Positions 1 through 9,210 of a stretch of 64,000 bases of DNA are shown one piece after another. Within the stretch, counting starts at the first letter, position 1, and each line of letters starts with the position of its first letter. The position numbers and the translations under genes are program-made. The stretch lies in contig JAJZTQ010000007.1 of assembly GCA_021848825.1 (NCBI GenBank), forward strand, positions 1 through 64,000, read 5' to 3'. This DNA comes from Pseudomonadota bacterium. Its GTDB lineage: Bacteria > Pseudomonadota > Gammaproteobacteria > Burkholderiales > JABEVD01. The notes below the pieces were generated by a model that had not been told where the DNA came from, made no database searches, and was given only the letters and a program-made list of their open reading frames with translations.

Positions 1-34
1 GTCTTGAATTATCAGAAAAGTGATAATTCAAGAC
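1..34. repeat. Perfect inverted repeat, 14-bp arms, 6-base loop
   Basis: Bases 1-14 and 21-34 are exact reverse complements around the loop GAAAAG. No T-run follows on the plus strand, so it is not a textbook intrinsic terminator in that direction. It sits at the window edge, so the upstream gene it may belong to cannot be seen. It could be a terminator-like hairpin, a REP-type element or an operator. Confidence 0.7.
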
Positions 35-369
35 CAGGCACCACTCACTCAGCCACCACTCATCTTTCCGATTTCTGTTGAAAATCGAGTCTGAACCTGA
101 TGCTTAGACAAGTGGTGACTATCTGTTGCCATTAGAACAGTTCAAGATCATCATAATATCAATCTGACGATTGCGATAATGCTTGGAGCAAGGCTGAGAA
201 CATCGAGTCTGACCCTATTTCCTTCGGGCACGCGGCGGAAATCTGGACGGACTCGCCCACTTTCCCGTCGCCGGCTTGGCCGTCCCGGTTCGTCCGACAC
301 CATCCCGGGAATCATCGTTCGGGAACGAGATCGCGGCATGCGGGTCGGATCCCCGGTGCAACAAGAGGA
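35..369. other. Gene-free stretch with REP-like remnants
   Basis: I see no credible gene here. Two near-identical 15-mers, ATCGAGTCTGAACCT at 84-98 and ATCGAGTCTGACCCT at 202-216, lie in the same orientation about 118 bases apart. Sequences of this type (reverse complement AGGGTCAGACTCGAT) are often seen flanking REP-associated tyrosine transposase genes of the IS200-like kind. No transposase ORF is present, so these would be remnants. The family assignment is from memory of the motif. Confidence 0.4.
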
Positions 370-1260
370 ATGCGAATGCCGTCATCTTCCGGCAGCCGGC
401 GCTGGCTCGGCTATGCGTTGATCACCACCGTCGCCTGGGGTCTCTGGGGCACCTTGAGCGCCATCCCCGCGCAGCGGGGGTTCCCCGATACGCTGACATA
501 CGCCGTCTGGGCGGTCTGCATGCTGCTGCCTGCGGCGTTCGTCTCGCGCCGCGAAGGCGGGAAGGTTCCGTGCGATCCGCGATCCCTTTTACTGGGACTG
601 ACGATCGGCCTCACCGGCGCGGGCGGGGTCATCGTCCTCTTCCCGGCGCTTTCGATGGGACCGTCCTACCTCATCTTCCCGATCATTTCGCTCTCGCCGC
701 TCGTCACGATCGCGCTGAGCGCGGCATTTCTCCGGGAGCGCACCAGCCGGATCGGCGTGGTCGGCATCGTCCTGGCGCTGGCCGCCCTGCCCCTTCTCAA
801 CGACTGGACGCCCGGCGGCGGCAGGGTGCACTTCGGCCTCTGGTTCTTCCTCTCGCTGGTCATCCTGGTGTCCTGGGGCCTGCAGAACTACTTCATCAAG
901 ATCGCCCATGCCTCGATGAGCACAGGGGCCATCTTCTTCTACATGACGTTGGGCGGCCTGCTCCTCGTCCCCGTCGCGCTCGTTCGCACGCACTGGGGCG
1001 CACCCATCAACTGGGGGATCGACGGTCCGCCGCTCTCGGCGGGGATTCAACTGCTCAACGCCGCGGGAGCGCTCGCGATCGTCTACGCGCTGCGGGACGG
1101 CAAGGCGATGGTCGTCTCCGCGCTCACCAATGCGGCCTCGCCGCTGCTCACGGCCTTGAGCGCAATGGCGCTCGCCGGCCAGATCCCCGGTCCATTCAAG
1201 ATCGCGGGCATCGCGCTCGCGGTGGTCGCCTCGGCGCTGCTCGCGATCGGGGAAGAATAG
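370..1260 (+). CDS. DMT/EamA-family membrane transporter
   Basis: A 296-residue inner-membrane protein made almost wholly of hydrophobic segments (about ten), in the two-fold EamA repeat pattern expected of drug/metabolite transporters. The first repeat spans about residues 12-145 and the second about 155-294. The substrate cannot be told. The ATG at 370 touches the likely ribosome site AAGAGGA (363-369), so the ATG at 376, two codons later and 6 bases from that site, is the better start and would give 294 residues. The gene uses mostly CGC/CGG arginine codons, unlike the AGG-rich genes from 3953 onward, and lies just downstream of REP-like remnants. It may therefore have been acquired. Confidence 0.85.
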   Translation: MRMPSSSGSRRWLGYALITTVAWGLWGTLSAIPAQRGFPDTLTYAVWAVCMLLPAAFVSRREGGKVPCDPRSLLLGLTIGLTGAGGVIVLFPALSMGPSYLIFPIISLSPLVTIALSAAFLRERTSRIGVVGIVLALAALPLLNDWTPGGGRVHFGLWFFLSLVILVSWGLQNYFIKIAHASMSTGAIFFYMTLGGLLLVPVALVRTHWGAPINWGIDGPPLSAGIQLLNAAGALAIVYALRDGKAMVVSALTNAASPLLTALSAMALAGQIPGPFKIAGIALAVVASALLAIGEE

Positions 1261-1501
1261 GCGCGCTTGCCGGAATCGGCCGGGGCGCGTTCGTCGCCCG
1301 CTTCTGGTATGTTGGCGCAATGGCCGAGCATGTATTCCGCGTTGCGAGCTCGATAGGGCGTCGGATTTGCGCGCCGCGCAGCGGGACTCCCTTGAAATAA
1401 TTCAGTATCACGTCGGCATATAATTGAATGGTGCTGCCTGGACTATCCGCCTGGATTCGGCGACCTTATTCTGCAGCCTCACCTCTTCCTGGAGAAGGAT
1501 C

Positions 1502-2821
1502 ATGCGCCCGACCCGATTCCGCTGGATAATTATCGCACTTGTTTTCACCATCACCCTCATCAACTATATCGACCGGTCGGCCATTTCCTACGCGATCGGC
1601 GATATCGCCCGTGATCTGCATTTCAGCCAGCGCGACAGAAACATATACAGCGGATTCATACTCTCGGCATTCAGCATCGGCTATATGCTGACCACCCTCT
1701 TCGGCGGCATCCTGGCCGATCGTTATGGCGCGCGCGTGACCCTGTTCTGGGCGGCGCTGTCATGGTCGCTGGCAAGCGGCCTCACCGGCATGGCTGTCGG
1801 CTTCACGATGCTCGCCTGCGCTCGCGTTGCGCTGGGCGTGGCGGAAGGGCCGAATTTCCCGTCCATGAACCGCGGGATTGCCGATTGGCTGTCCAGCCGC
1901 GAACGCGCCATTGCGCTTTCGAATTCCCTGCTGGCGGTGCCGCTGGCGCTCGCCATCGGCGCGCCCATGACCACGCAACTTATCCTTCATCTGGGCTGGC
2001 GCGGCATGTTCATCGTGCTCATGATTCTAGGTCTCGTCTGGCTGCCTTTGTGGCGCTTCCTGTTCAGGGACTTTCCCGAGCACAGCCCCTTCGTGAACTC
2101 CGCCGAGCTCGAACACATCAGGGACGGAAGAACGAGCGATCGCGGCATCGACAGCAAAATCCTGCACCATCGCCGTCGACAGGCAAGAGGCTTGTGGAAA
2201 TTCCTGCTGTCGGATTCCACGCTGCTGGCGAATGACTGGGCGTTCTTCGTGTTCGGCTATTTCCTGTTCTTCTTCATGACCTGGCTGCCGACGTACCTGG
2301 AAACCGTATACCGCCTCGATTTGAGGCAGGTCGGACTGTTCAGCATATTGCCGTGGCTGACAGCCGCATTCTTCCTGTGGATCTCCGGTTATGTGTCGGA
2401 CGCATTGCTGCGCAAAACGGGCCGGTTGCGGATCGCGCGCTCGCATCCCATCTGGATATCGCAATTGCTGGCCGGACTCGCCATCGTGCCGGTGATTTTC
2501 GTGCATGACCTGAGGGTGATGCTGGTGTTCATCTCGCTCGCGGTGGGATTGAGCATGAGCGCCAATGCAGCATTTTATGCGGTCAACGTGGATGTGGCGA
2601 AGGAACGTTCCGGCACGGCGCTCGGCATCATGGATACCTTTTTTGCAATTTCCGGTTTCGTTGCCCCATTGGCAACCGGTTGGATCGTGGAATTGACCCA
2701 TGGTTTCGACGGCGCATTCTGGCTCATGTCGGTATTGGCCCTGTCTTCGGTGCTGGCGGTGATCCTGTTCCATCACCCGGATCGCAGCGGCCGCCTGGAG
2801 TCGTCTGGTTGCGATCGATGA
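1502..2821 (+). CDS. MFS transporter, anion:cation symporter (ACS) type
   Basis: A 439-residue major facilitator protein. The N-terminus reads TLINYIDRSAISYAI, close to the NYxDRxxxS signature of the ACS group (hexuronate, galactonate, glucarate and phthalate-type transporters), so an organic anion is the likely substrate. The cytoplasmic loop after the first helices (GGILADRYGARV) fits the MFS motif A. About twelve membrane spans are visible, with a long basic central loop at about residues 205-245. The start at 1502 is chosen because GGAGAAGG at 1491-1498 is well placed; an in-frame ATG at 1424 has no such site and adds non-conserved residues. Like its DMT neighbour, its codon use differs from the core genes. 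Confidence 0.85.
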   Translation: MRPTRFRWIIIALVFTITLINYIDRSAISYAIGDIARDLHFSQRDRNIYSGFILSAFSIGYMLTTLFGGILADRYGARVTLFWAALSWSLASGLTGMAVGFTMLACARVALGVAEGPNFPSMNRGIADWLSSRERAIALSNSLLAVPLALAIGAPMTTQLILHLGWRGMFIVLMILGLVWLPLWRFLFRDFPEHSPFVNSAELEHIRDGRTSDRGIDSKILHHRRRQARGLWKFLLSDSTLLANDWAFFVFGYFLFFFMTWLPTYLETVYRLDLRQVGLFSILPWLTAAFFLWISGYVSDALLRKTGRLRIARSHPIWISQLLAGLAIVPVIFVHDLRVMLVFISLAVGLSMSANAAFYAVNVDVAKERSGTALGIMDTFFAISGFVAPLATGWIVELTHGFDGAFWLMSVLALSSVLAVILFHHPDRSGRLESSGCDR

Positions 2822-3010
2822 ACCAAGAAACTGCGCGTCGACGGCAGGGTCGGTTCTTCCAAAATAAAGGGTAGCGCCCCTTGTTGGTGGTGGAATATTG
2901 CCGCCGCGCCATTTTCATCAATTCCGCGCCTCGCTTTCCCTGGCGGCGAAGAAAGCAGTTTCTTGCGGGCAATCTATACTGGGTTCATCAACTTTCAAAA
3001 GGGAGGCGAC

Positions 3011-3733
3011 ATGGCATCGAACCCTGTCAGGCTGGAATATGCCACCACGCAGGCTTTTTCGGTTTCCGGAATGAGCTATGCGTACACCTATGTTAAGGCC
3101 CATGTGGAAAACCTCGCCTATGCAAAGGATGTCGAAATCCATTACAGAACCCACGACGGGAGCTGGCACGACATACCGCTGCACTGGAAGGCCAACTTCG
3201 GCGATTTCGACGTTTTCGGATCCGAAGAAATTCCCTATACAGAGGAATTCGCCGTCAGGTACACGGTCGACGGATCGAGCTACTGGGACAACAACGGATG
3301 GGCCAACTACAAAGTGGGAACATTCAGAAATACCGTCGGAGGAAACGTCATGCTGAACAGGGCCGTGGCGCATATCGGCAGTGAACCGGGAGGCGGCTTC
3401 GTTTTCACCACCTCGTGGATGGAAGGAGAAATCTATCTCAACAACCTTTCCTACAACAAAAGGGTAGGGATCAGGTTCACGGCGGACGGCGGTATGCATT
3501 GGGAAGACTGCGACGCCGCCTATGCCGGACAGGTTTCGGAGGGAACCTATGCGACGAGCACCGGCGCGGAACGCTGGAAATTCAAGACGCCGACCTACAA
3601 TTACAACAACGCATCCCCGCAATTCAGGTTCGCCATCTACTACAACGATCTCGATTCGGGAAACTGGTACTGGGACAACGACTTCGGTAACGACTACCAC
3701 CTGGACAAGCATGACGGTTCGACGATCGAATGA
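3011..3733 (+). CDS. Tandem CBM21 (starch/glycogen-binding) protein
   Basis: A 240-residue protein with two carbohydrate-binding modules of family 21 and no catalytic domain. Module 1 (about residues 12-103) shows VENLAYAKDVEIHYR at 32-46, then YWDNNGWANY at 91-100. Module 2 (about 118-232) shows NNLSYNKRVGIRF at 144-156 and YWDNDFGNDYH at 220-230. The WDNN...NY ending is a hallmark of CBM21, best known from glycogen-targeting subunits of eukaryotic protein phosphatase 1 and from fungal glucoamylase. There is no signal peptide, so it should be cytoplasmic and may bind glycogen; that is inference. AAAAGGGAGG at 2997-3006 supports the start at 3011. It stands alone between an MFS gene and argF, with no glycogen genes nearby. 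Confidence 0.75.
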   Translation: MASNPVRLEYATTQAFSVSGMSYAYTYVKAHVENLAYAKDVEIHYRTHDGSWHDIPLHWKANFGDFDVFGSEEIPYTEEFAVRYTVDGSSYWDNNGWANYKVGTFRNTVGGNVMLNRAVAHIGSEPGGGFVFTTSWMEGEIYLNNLSYNKRVGIRFTADGGMHWEDCDAAYAGQVSEGTYATSTGAERWKFKTPTYNYNNASPQFRFAIYYNDLDSGNWYWDNDFGNDYHLDKHDGSTIE

Positions 3734-3952
3734 AATCCTGTCCCGGGCAGGCACTTCCTGCGCGCAGCGATGTCCTTTGACAAATCACGGCTTTTTCCCT
3801 ATATTTGAACGTTCCCCTGTTCTTCGCATGGCGATTTTCCGGCAGCCATATTGAGACGGCGACCGGAAGAAGGATTGCGAAGCGGGCGGATTTTCGCGAA
3901 GACATATTAAAACAATCGATCCGAAGCGCACGATTGGGAAGAATCGACATTC

Positions 3953-4876
3953 ATGAAGCCCAAGCATTTTCTGCAGTTCAAGGACCTGGAACATTCCGAG
4001 TTCGAATACCTTTTCCAGCGTTCCAAGCTCTTGAAGGCGAGGCATGCGAAACGCGAACTGTACCAGCCCCTGCGCGGAAGAACGCTCGCCATGCTTTTCG
4101 AGAAGAATTCGACGAGGACGAGAGTTTCGTTCGAAGCGGGGATGAACCAGCTCGGCGGATACGCCCTCTATCTCAATTCCAGGGATACCCAGCTGGGAAG
4201 GGGGGAACCCATAGAAGACGTGGCTGAAGTCATCTCGCGCATGGTAGACATCGTCATGATCAGGACATTCGAGCAGGAAATCATAGAGCGATTCGCTTCA
4301 CACTCCAGGGTTCCTGTCATCAACGGACTGACCGACGAATACCATCCCTGCCAGATCCTTGCAGACATCTTCACCTACATCGAACACAGGGGTTCCATCA
4401 AGGGAAAAACAGTGGCCTGGATAGGGGACAGCAACAATGTCTGCAACACCTGGATGCAGGCTGCGAAGATCCTCGATTTCAATCTCCATGTTTCCACCCC
4501 TCCAGGATACGAGGTCGAGCCGGAAAGAGGGGAAAGCTTCGAATCGATGCATCTCGAATGCTTTGCCGACCCCCACGATGCAGCGAAGGATGCAGACCTC
4601 CTCACGACCGATGTCTGGACCAGCATGGGATACGAAGACGAGGCCGACGAAAGAAACCAGGATTTCGCGGACTTCAGGGTCGATCGTGAAATGATGAAGC
4701 TTGCGAAGAAGGATGCCCTCTTCATGCATTGCCTCCCCGTGCACAGGGGCCAGGAAGTCGAAGCGGAAGTGATAGACGGTCCGCAGAGCGTGGTCTGGGA
4801 CGAAGCGGAAAACCGGCTCCATACCCAGAAGGCACTGATGGAATACCTGCTTCTCGGCAGAATCAACAACAGCTAG
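3953..4876 (+). CDS. argF: Ornithine carbamoyltransferase
   Basis: Cytoplasmic enzyme that joins carbamoyl phosphate and L-ornithine to give citrulline in arginine synthesis. At 307 residues it is of normal length. The carbamoyl-phosphate site STRTR is at residues 53-57 and HPCQ at 131-134. The ornithine-binding SMG loop is at 224-226 and the catalytic HCLP at 259-262. All key residues are present. The gene ends 10 bases before argG, so the two steps ornithine to citrulline to argininosuccinate are very likely co-transcribed. Confidence 0.97.
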   Translation: MKPKHFLQFKDLEHSEFEYLFQRSKLLKARHAKRELYQPLRGRTLAMLFEKNSTRTRVSFEAGMNQLGGYALYLNSRDTQLGRGEPIEDVAEVISRMVDIVMIRTFEQEIIERFASHSRVPVINGLTDEYHPCQILADIFTYIEHRGSIKGKTVAWIGDSNNVCNTWMQAAKILDFNLHVSTPPGYEVEPERGESFESMHLECFADPHDAAKDADLLTTDVWTSMGYEDEADERNQDFADFRVDREMMKLAKKDALFMHCLPVHRGQEVEAEVIDGPQSVVWDEAENRLHTQKALMEYLLLGRINNS

Positions 4877-4886
4877 AAAGAATCGA

Positions 4887-6110
4887 ATGTCTGAAATCAA
4901 GAAAGTCGTTCTCGCCTATTCAGGGGGCCTCGACACCTCCGTGATCCTGAAATGGCTGCAGGACACCTACGGATGCGAAGTCGTCACCTTCACTGCCGAT
5001 CTCGGTCAGGGCGAGGAGCTGGAGCCTGCAAGGCAGAAGGCATTGAAGTTCGGCATCAAGCCTGACAACATCTTCATAGACGATTTGAGGGAAGAATTCG
5101 TCAGGGATTTCGTCTTCCCCATGTTCAGGGCGAACACCGTCTACGAGGGAGAGTACCTGCTCGGAACCAGCATCGCGAGGCCATTGATCGCAAAACGCCT
5201 GATCGAGATCGCCAACCTCAGGGGGGCGGATGCGGTGAGCCATGGCGCGACAGGAAAGGGCAACGACCAGGTCAGGTTCGAGCTCGGCGCCTATGCATTG
5301 AAGCCCGGGATCAGGATCATCGCACCCTGGCGCGAATGGGATCTGCTGAGCCGCGAGAAGCTCCTGGCCTATGCCGAAAAGCACGGCATACCCATAGAAA
5401 TGAAGCATCGCGAAGGAGGCTCGCCCTATTCGATGGACGCCAACCTGCTCCACATTTCATACGAGGGAAGGCATCTGGAGAATCCTGCCGCTGAAGCGGA
5501 GGAATCGATGTGGCGATGGACTGTCTCCCCTGAAGCCGCGCCCGACGCTGCCGAATACATAGAACTCGGCTATTCCAGAGGCGACATCGTCTCGCTCAAC
5601 GGACGCGAGATGTCTCCTGCATCCGTCCTTCTCGAACTCAACAGGCTGGGGGGAAAGCACGGCATCGGACGGCTCGATCTGGTCGAGAACCGCTATGTCG
5701 GCATGAAATCCAGGGGATGCTACGAAACCCCCGGCGGGACCATCATGCTCAAAGCCCACAGGGCGATAGAATCGATCACGCTTGACCGCGAAGTGGCTCA
5801 CCTCAAGGACGAGCTGATGCCAAAATACGCAAGCCTCATCTACAATGGCTACTGGTGGAGCCCAGAGCGAATGATGATGCAGAAGATGATAGACGAGAGC
5901 CAGGCGCATGTGAACGGCTGGGTCAGGCTCAAGCTCTACAAGGGCAACGTGATCGTCTGCGGAAGGGATTCGAAAACCGATTCGCTTTTCGATCCGTCCA
6001 TCGCCACTTTCGAGGACGACAAGGGCGCCTACGACCAGAAGGATGCTGCGGGCTTCATCAAGCTCAACGCGCTCAGACTGAGAATAGCAGCCAGATTGAG
6101 GGAAAAATGA
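4887..6110 (+). CDS. argG: Argininosuccinate synthase
   Basis: ATP-dependent ligase joining citrulline and aspartate, the step before argininosuccinate lyase in arginine synthesis. The 407-residue protein has the N-type ATP-pyrophosphatase loop AYSGGLDTS at residues 10-18 and conserved stretches such as [13 protein letters not shown]. It follows argF by 10 bases and overlaps the next gene, ppnP, by 4 bases (ATGA at 6107-6110), so argF-argG-ppnP probably form one transcript. argH is not in this window. Confidence 0.97.
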   Translation: MSEIKKVVLAYSGGLDTSVILKWLQDTYGCEVVTFTADLGQGEELEPARQKALKFGIKPDNIFIDDLREEFVRDFVFPMFRANTVYEGEYLLGTSIARPLIAKRLIEIANLRGADAVSHGATGKGNDQVRFELGAYALKPGIRIIAPWREWDLLSREKLLAYAEKHGIPIEMKHREGGSPYSMDANLLHISYEGRHLENPAAEAEESMWRWTVSPEAAPDAAEYIELGYSRGDIVSLNGREMSPASVLLELNRLGGKHGIGRLDLVENRYVGMKSRGCYETPGGTIMLKAHRAIESITLDREVAHLKDELMPKYASLIYNGYWWSPERMMMQKMIDESQAHVNGWVRLKLYKGNVIVCGRDSKTDSLFDPSIATFEDDKGAYDQKDAAGFIKLNALRLRIAARLREK

Positions 6111-6415
6111 GCCAGTATGACAATGTCAGCGTAGTCAAGAAATCGAATGTCTATTTCGACGGGAAATGCGTGAGCCACACGCTCCTTTTCCCCGACGGAA
6201 CGAAAAAGACGGTAGGGGTCATTCTTCCTTCGAAGCTCACCTTCAAGACTGCCTCTCCCGAGATCATGGAAATCCATTCAGGCTCATGCCGGGTCAAGAT
6301 TGGAGAAGGATCCTGGCAGGATTGCAAGGCCGGGGAGTCTTTCAGCGTCCCCGGGAACAGCTCCTTCGAGATCGAGACTGCTGAACCGCTCGACTATACC
6401 TGCCACTTCTGCTGA
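6107..6415 (+). CDS. ppnP: Pyrimidine/purine nucleoside phosphorylase (DUF1255)
   Basis: A 102-residue single-domain cupin of the PpnP (YaiE, DUF1255) family, which splits nucleosides with phosphate into base and ribose-1-phosphate. Visible family features are the N-terminal [20 protein letters not shown] and the double-stranded beta-helix run with [14 protein letters not shown] and a C-terminal DYTCHF. The start codon overlaps the argG stop. It is slightly longer than the E. coli protein (94 residues). Its place in the argFG transcript may reflect only compact packing. Confidence 0.9.
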   Translation: MSQYDNVSVVKKSNVYFDGKCVSHTLLFPDGTKKTVGVILPSKLTFKTASPEIMEIHSGSCRVKIGEGSWQDCKAGESFSVPGNSSFEIETAEPLDYTCHFC

Positions 6416-6423
6416 GGCAAGCC

Positions 6424-6912
6424 ATGCCTTCATTCGACATCGTATCCGAAGTCGACAAGACAGAGGTGAAGAACGCGGTTGAGCAGACCAACAAGGAAGT
6501 CGGGACCCGTTTCGATTTCAAGGGGACGGATGCCAGGGTCGAGCAGGCGGAACTCGAGCTCACGGTATTCGCAGACAACGAATTCCAGCTCGATCAGGTA
6601 CAGGACATATTGAACGGCAAGCTTTCCAAGCGCGGCGTGGACATCAGATGCCTCGAAATTTCGGAAAAGATCGAAAAAGTCGGCGGAAACAAGGTGAAGC
6701 GGGCATGCAAGGTGAAGGTCGGTGTCGAGACGGAGCTCGCCAAGAAGATCGTCAAGATCCTGAAGGACAGCAAGATGAAAGTCCAGGGTTCGATTCAGGG
6801 CGATACCGTGAGGGTCTCCGGCGCGAAGCGCGACGACCTCCAGGCTGCGATCGCGCTCGTCAGGAAATCGATACCGGATTTTCCGCTGCAGTATCAGAAC
6901 TTCAGGGACTAG
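6424..6912 (+). CDS. yajQ: YajQ family nucleotide-binding protein (UPF0234)
   Basis: A 162-residue cytoplasmic protein of the YajQ family, made of two ferredoxin-like repeats. The start [19 protein letters not shown] and the segment [11 protein letters not shown] (about residues 27-37) are signatures. Family members bind RNA or nucleotides, and in Xanthomonas and Pseudomonas homologues bind cyclic di-GMP. Whether this one does is not shown by sequence. It follows ppnP by 8 bases and is followed by a PilZ gene, another possible cyclic di-GMP binder. Confidence 0.93.
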   Translation: MPSFDIVSEVDKTEVKNAVEQTNKEVGTRFDFKGTDARVEQAELELTVFADNEFQLDQVQDILNGKLSKRGVDIRCLEISEKIEKVGGNKVKRACKVKVGVETELAKKIVKILKDSKMKVQGSIQGDTVRVSGAKRDDLQAAIALVRKSIPDFPLQYQNFRD

Positions 6913-6964
6913 GTTCTCGTCCCCTGCAGCAACGCAATGAAATCGAACCGACATCGACGGGACC

Positions 6965-7324
6965 ATGGCATCTGAAAAGGAAAAACGCCGCGCGGCTCGA
7001 TACAGCTTGCGCTGGCGGATTCATTTCGCCTCGAACGGCCATTCGCTCTCAGGAAAAACCATCGACGTTTCAGTGAGCGGGGTCAGCTTCCTGAGCGAAA
7101 CAGCCGTTTCCCCCTCGACCAATGCGCAGATCAGGCTCTTCCTCCCTCCAAGCGACATCGTCCCGAAAGGATACAGATTGTCCGCAAGCGCAAAGGTTGT
7201 CTACTGCATTCTGCAGGGAAAGGCGGGATTCCGGGTGGGAATGGAATTCACGGCCATGGACAGGAAGGATTCGGATCTTCTCTCGAAGTGCCTCGAGAGC
7301 CAGCCTTACGCCAATCTGTCCTGA
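6965..7324 (+). CDS. PilZ domain protein
   Basis: A 119-residue stand-alone PilZ domain, expected to bind cyclic di-GMP. The RxxxR motif is RRAAR at residues 8-12 and the D/NxSxxG motif is DVSVSG at 34-39, both intact. A short beta-barrel follows, ending with FRVGMEF. There is no membrane segment or output domain, so it probably acts by binding a partner protein. It lies 52 bases after yajQ, and its 3' end overlaps the convergent glutamine amidotransferase gene by 19 bases. Confidence 0.88.
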   Translation: MASEKEKRRAARYSLRWRIHFASNGHSLSGKTIDVSVSGVSFLSETAVSPSTNAQIRLFLPPSDIVPKGYRLSASAKVVYCILQGKAGFRVGMEFTAMDRKDSDLLSKCLESQPYANLS

Positions 7325-8019
7325 GACTCCAGCCCTTCCAGCCAGGCGCCGTATATCCTTCTGGCCACCCTGTTGAGCTGCGATATCCTGGCATCGAGAT
7401 CCTGCTGCATTGCCTCGCCGCTTTGAACGCTCTCGCCGAGATGCTCCCTGATTTCGGCGGCGCCCGTCTCGCACCAGCTCCTCACCATCTCCGAATTCAT
7501 CTCGACATGGCATTGCAGCCCGAGGTGAGGCCCGATCGAAAAGGCCTGGTTCTCGCACCATCTGCTGGAGAGCAGGCGATCCGCCCCTTCTGGAATGGAA
7601 AAGGTTTCGCCGTGCCAATGGAAGGCTTCGAAGGTGGCGAGACCGCCGAACCATCTGTCAGCGTCCCCTATCACTTCCACTCTCCCCCATCCTATTTCCT
7701 TGGAAGGATTGCGGGAGACCTGTCCTCCGAGCGCTTTCGCCATGAGCTGCCCGCCCAGGCAATGCCCGAGAACAGGAATGTCCTTCCCGACTGCATCCCT
7801 GATCAGATCAAGGACATGCGGAATCCAGGGAAGATCGTCGTTGACGCTCATGGGTCCTCCCATGAACACCAGCCCTGAAAAGATCGAGGCCGAATCGGGA
7901 ATGGAATCCGCCTCGTCCACCTTGTAAAGCTTCCAGGGTATGCCCGATTCTGTCAGGAAATCGGAAAGAAATCCGGCCCCTTCTGTTCTGGCATGACGGA
8001 AAATCGCAACAGGCTTCAT
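7306..8019 (-). CDS. Class I glutamine amidotransferase (GuaA N-domain-like)
   Basis: A 237-residue free-standing class I amidotransferase domain. The catalytic triad is visible: the nucleophile Cys87 in GHCLGG, His171 and Glu173 in QCHVE. The oxyanion stretch FMGGPMSVND is at about residues 52-61. Members without a fused synthetase domain include enzymes annotated as GMP synthase-like and gamma-glutamyl hydrolase-like proteins, and the acceptor is unknown. It is transcribed away from aroC, and the 84-base gap between them should hold both promoters. Confidence 0.85.
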   Translation of the reverse strand: MKPVAIFRHARTEGAGFLSDFLTESGIPWKLYKVDEADSIPDSASIFSGLVFMGGPMSVNDDLPWIPHVLDLIRDAVGKDIPVLGHCLGGQLMAKALGGQVSRNPSKEIGWGRVEVIGDADRWFGGLATFEAFHWHGETFSIPEGADRLLSSRWCENQAFSIGPHLGLQCHVEMNSEMVRSWCETGAAEIREHLGESVQSGEAMQQDLDARISQLNRVARRIYGAWLEGLESQDRLA

Positions 8020-8073
8020 TCATTTCTCCCTATACATACCGAATCTTATCCGAGCATATGGCCCTTCGCAATA

Positions 8074-8082
8074 TGCTAGAAT
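8074..8082 (+). promoter_or_regulatory. Extended -10 promoter for aroC
   Basis: TGCTAGAAT reads as an extended -10 element (TGn plus TAGAAT, 5 of 6 to TATAAT), 21 bases before the aroC start. The matching -35 position has no clear consensus, as is usual for extended -10 promoters. It lies in the divergent gap between the amidotransferase gene and aroC. Confidence 0.45.
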
Positions 8083-8103
8083 TCTGCTTTCTATGGAAAA
8101 CCC

Positions 8104-9207
8104 ATGTCAGGAAACAGTCTAGGCACCCTTTTTCGCGTCACCTCCTTCGGCGAAAGCCACGGACCGGCCATCGGCTGCATCGTCGACGGCTGCCCTCCCG
8201 GCATGGCGCTTTCCGAAGAAGACATCCAGAAGGATCTGGACAGGAGGAAACCTGGCACATCCAGGCATGTCACCCAGCGCCGCGAATCGGACAGGGTGGA
8301 GATTCTTTCCGGCACTTTCGAAGGGAAGACGACCGGTACCCCGATTGCGCTCCTCATCAGGAACGAAGACCAGCGGAGCCGCGATTACGGCAACATCATG
8401 GATACCTTCAGGCCGGGGCATGCCGACTACACCTACTGGCAAAAATACGGGATAAGGGATTACAGGGGAGGCGGAAGGTCTTCGGCGCGTGAAACCGCCG
8501 CAAGGGTCGCCGCAGGGGCCATCGCCAAGAAATGGCTTTTCGAGCGCTACGGCGTGCTGATAAGGGGCTATCTCTCCAGGCTCGGCCCCATCATCATTCC
8601 ATTCCTGGGCTGGAAAGCGATCGATGAGAATCCGTTCTTTTCGCCGAATCTCGACATCGTTCCAGAGCTCGAAATCTTCATGGATACCCTGAGGAAATCG
8701 GGGGATTCGATAGGAGCTGAAATCACGGTCGTGGCCGAAAACATGAAGGTGGGCTGGGGAGAGCCCATTTTCGACAGGCTGGATGCGGACATCGCCCATG
8801 CGCTGATGAGCATCAATGCGGTCAAGGGCGTGGAAATAGGCGACGGATTCGAGTGCGTGCAGCAGAAGGGGACGGAGCATGGTGACGAACTGACGCCCCA
8901 GGGCTTCCTCAGCAACCATGCAGGCGGGATACTCGGCGGCATCTCCACCGGGCAGGACATCGTCGCGCGCATCGCCGTGAAGCCCACTTCCAGCATCAGG
9001 CTTCCCAGACGCAGCATAGACAGAACAGGTCATGAAACGACAGTCGAGACGCATGGCAGGCATGATCCCTGCGTGGGGATAAGGGCAACGCCGATTGCCG
9101 AAGCGATGCTCGCGCTTGTCCTGATCGATCACGCCTTGCGTCAAAGGGGGCAGAATGCCGATGTCTCCTGCCTGACGCCGAAAATTCCCGGAAAAATCCG
9201 GGACTGA
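8104..9207 (+). CDS. aroC: Chorismate synthase
   Basis: Last enzyme of the shikimate pathway: it converts 5-enolpyruvylshikimate-3-phosphate to chorismate using reduced FMN. The 367-residue protein begins [20 protein letters not shown] and carries the family signatures [18 protein letters not shown] (residues 16-33) and [20 protein letters not shown]. It is full length for the bacterial family. Chorismate feeds the tryptophan branch found later in this window. It is followed 3 bases later by an MFS gene that starts with TTG, so the two are likely translated from one message. Confidence 0.97.
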   Translation: MSGNSLGTLFRVTSFGESHGPAIGCIVDGCPPGMALSEEDIQKDLDRRKPGTSRHVTQRRESDRVEILSGTFEGKTTGTPIALLIRNEDQRSRDYGNIMDTFRPGHADYTYWQKYGIRDYRGGGRSSARETAARVAAGAIAKKWLFERYGVLIRGYLSRLGPIIIPFLGWKAIDENPFFSPNLDIVPELEIFMDTLRKSGDSIGAEITVVAENMKVGWGEPIFDRLDADIAHALMSINAVKGVEIGDGFECVQQKGTEHGDELTPQGFLSNHAGGILGGISTGQDIVARIAVKPTSSIRLPRRSIDRTGHETTVETHGRHDPCVGIRATPIAEAMLALVLIDHALRQRGQNADVSCLTPKIPGKIRD

Positions 9208-9210
9208 ATC

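Noticed and set aside
2869-2885. Weak inverted repeat AAGGG...CCCTT after the MFS gene
   Set aside because: Only five base pairs and no T-run; too weak to call a terminator.
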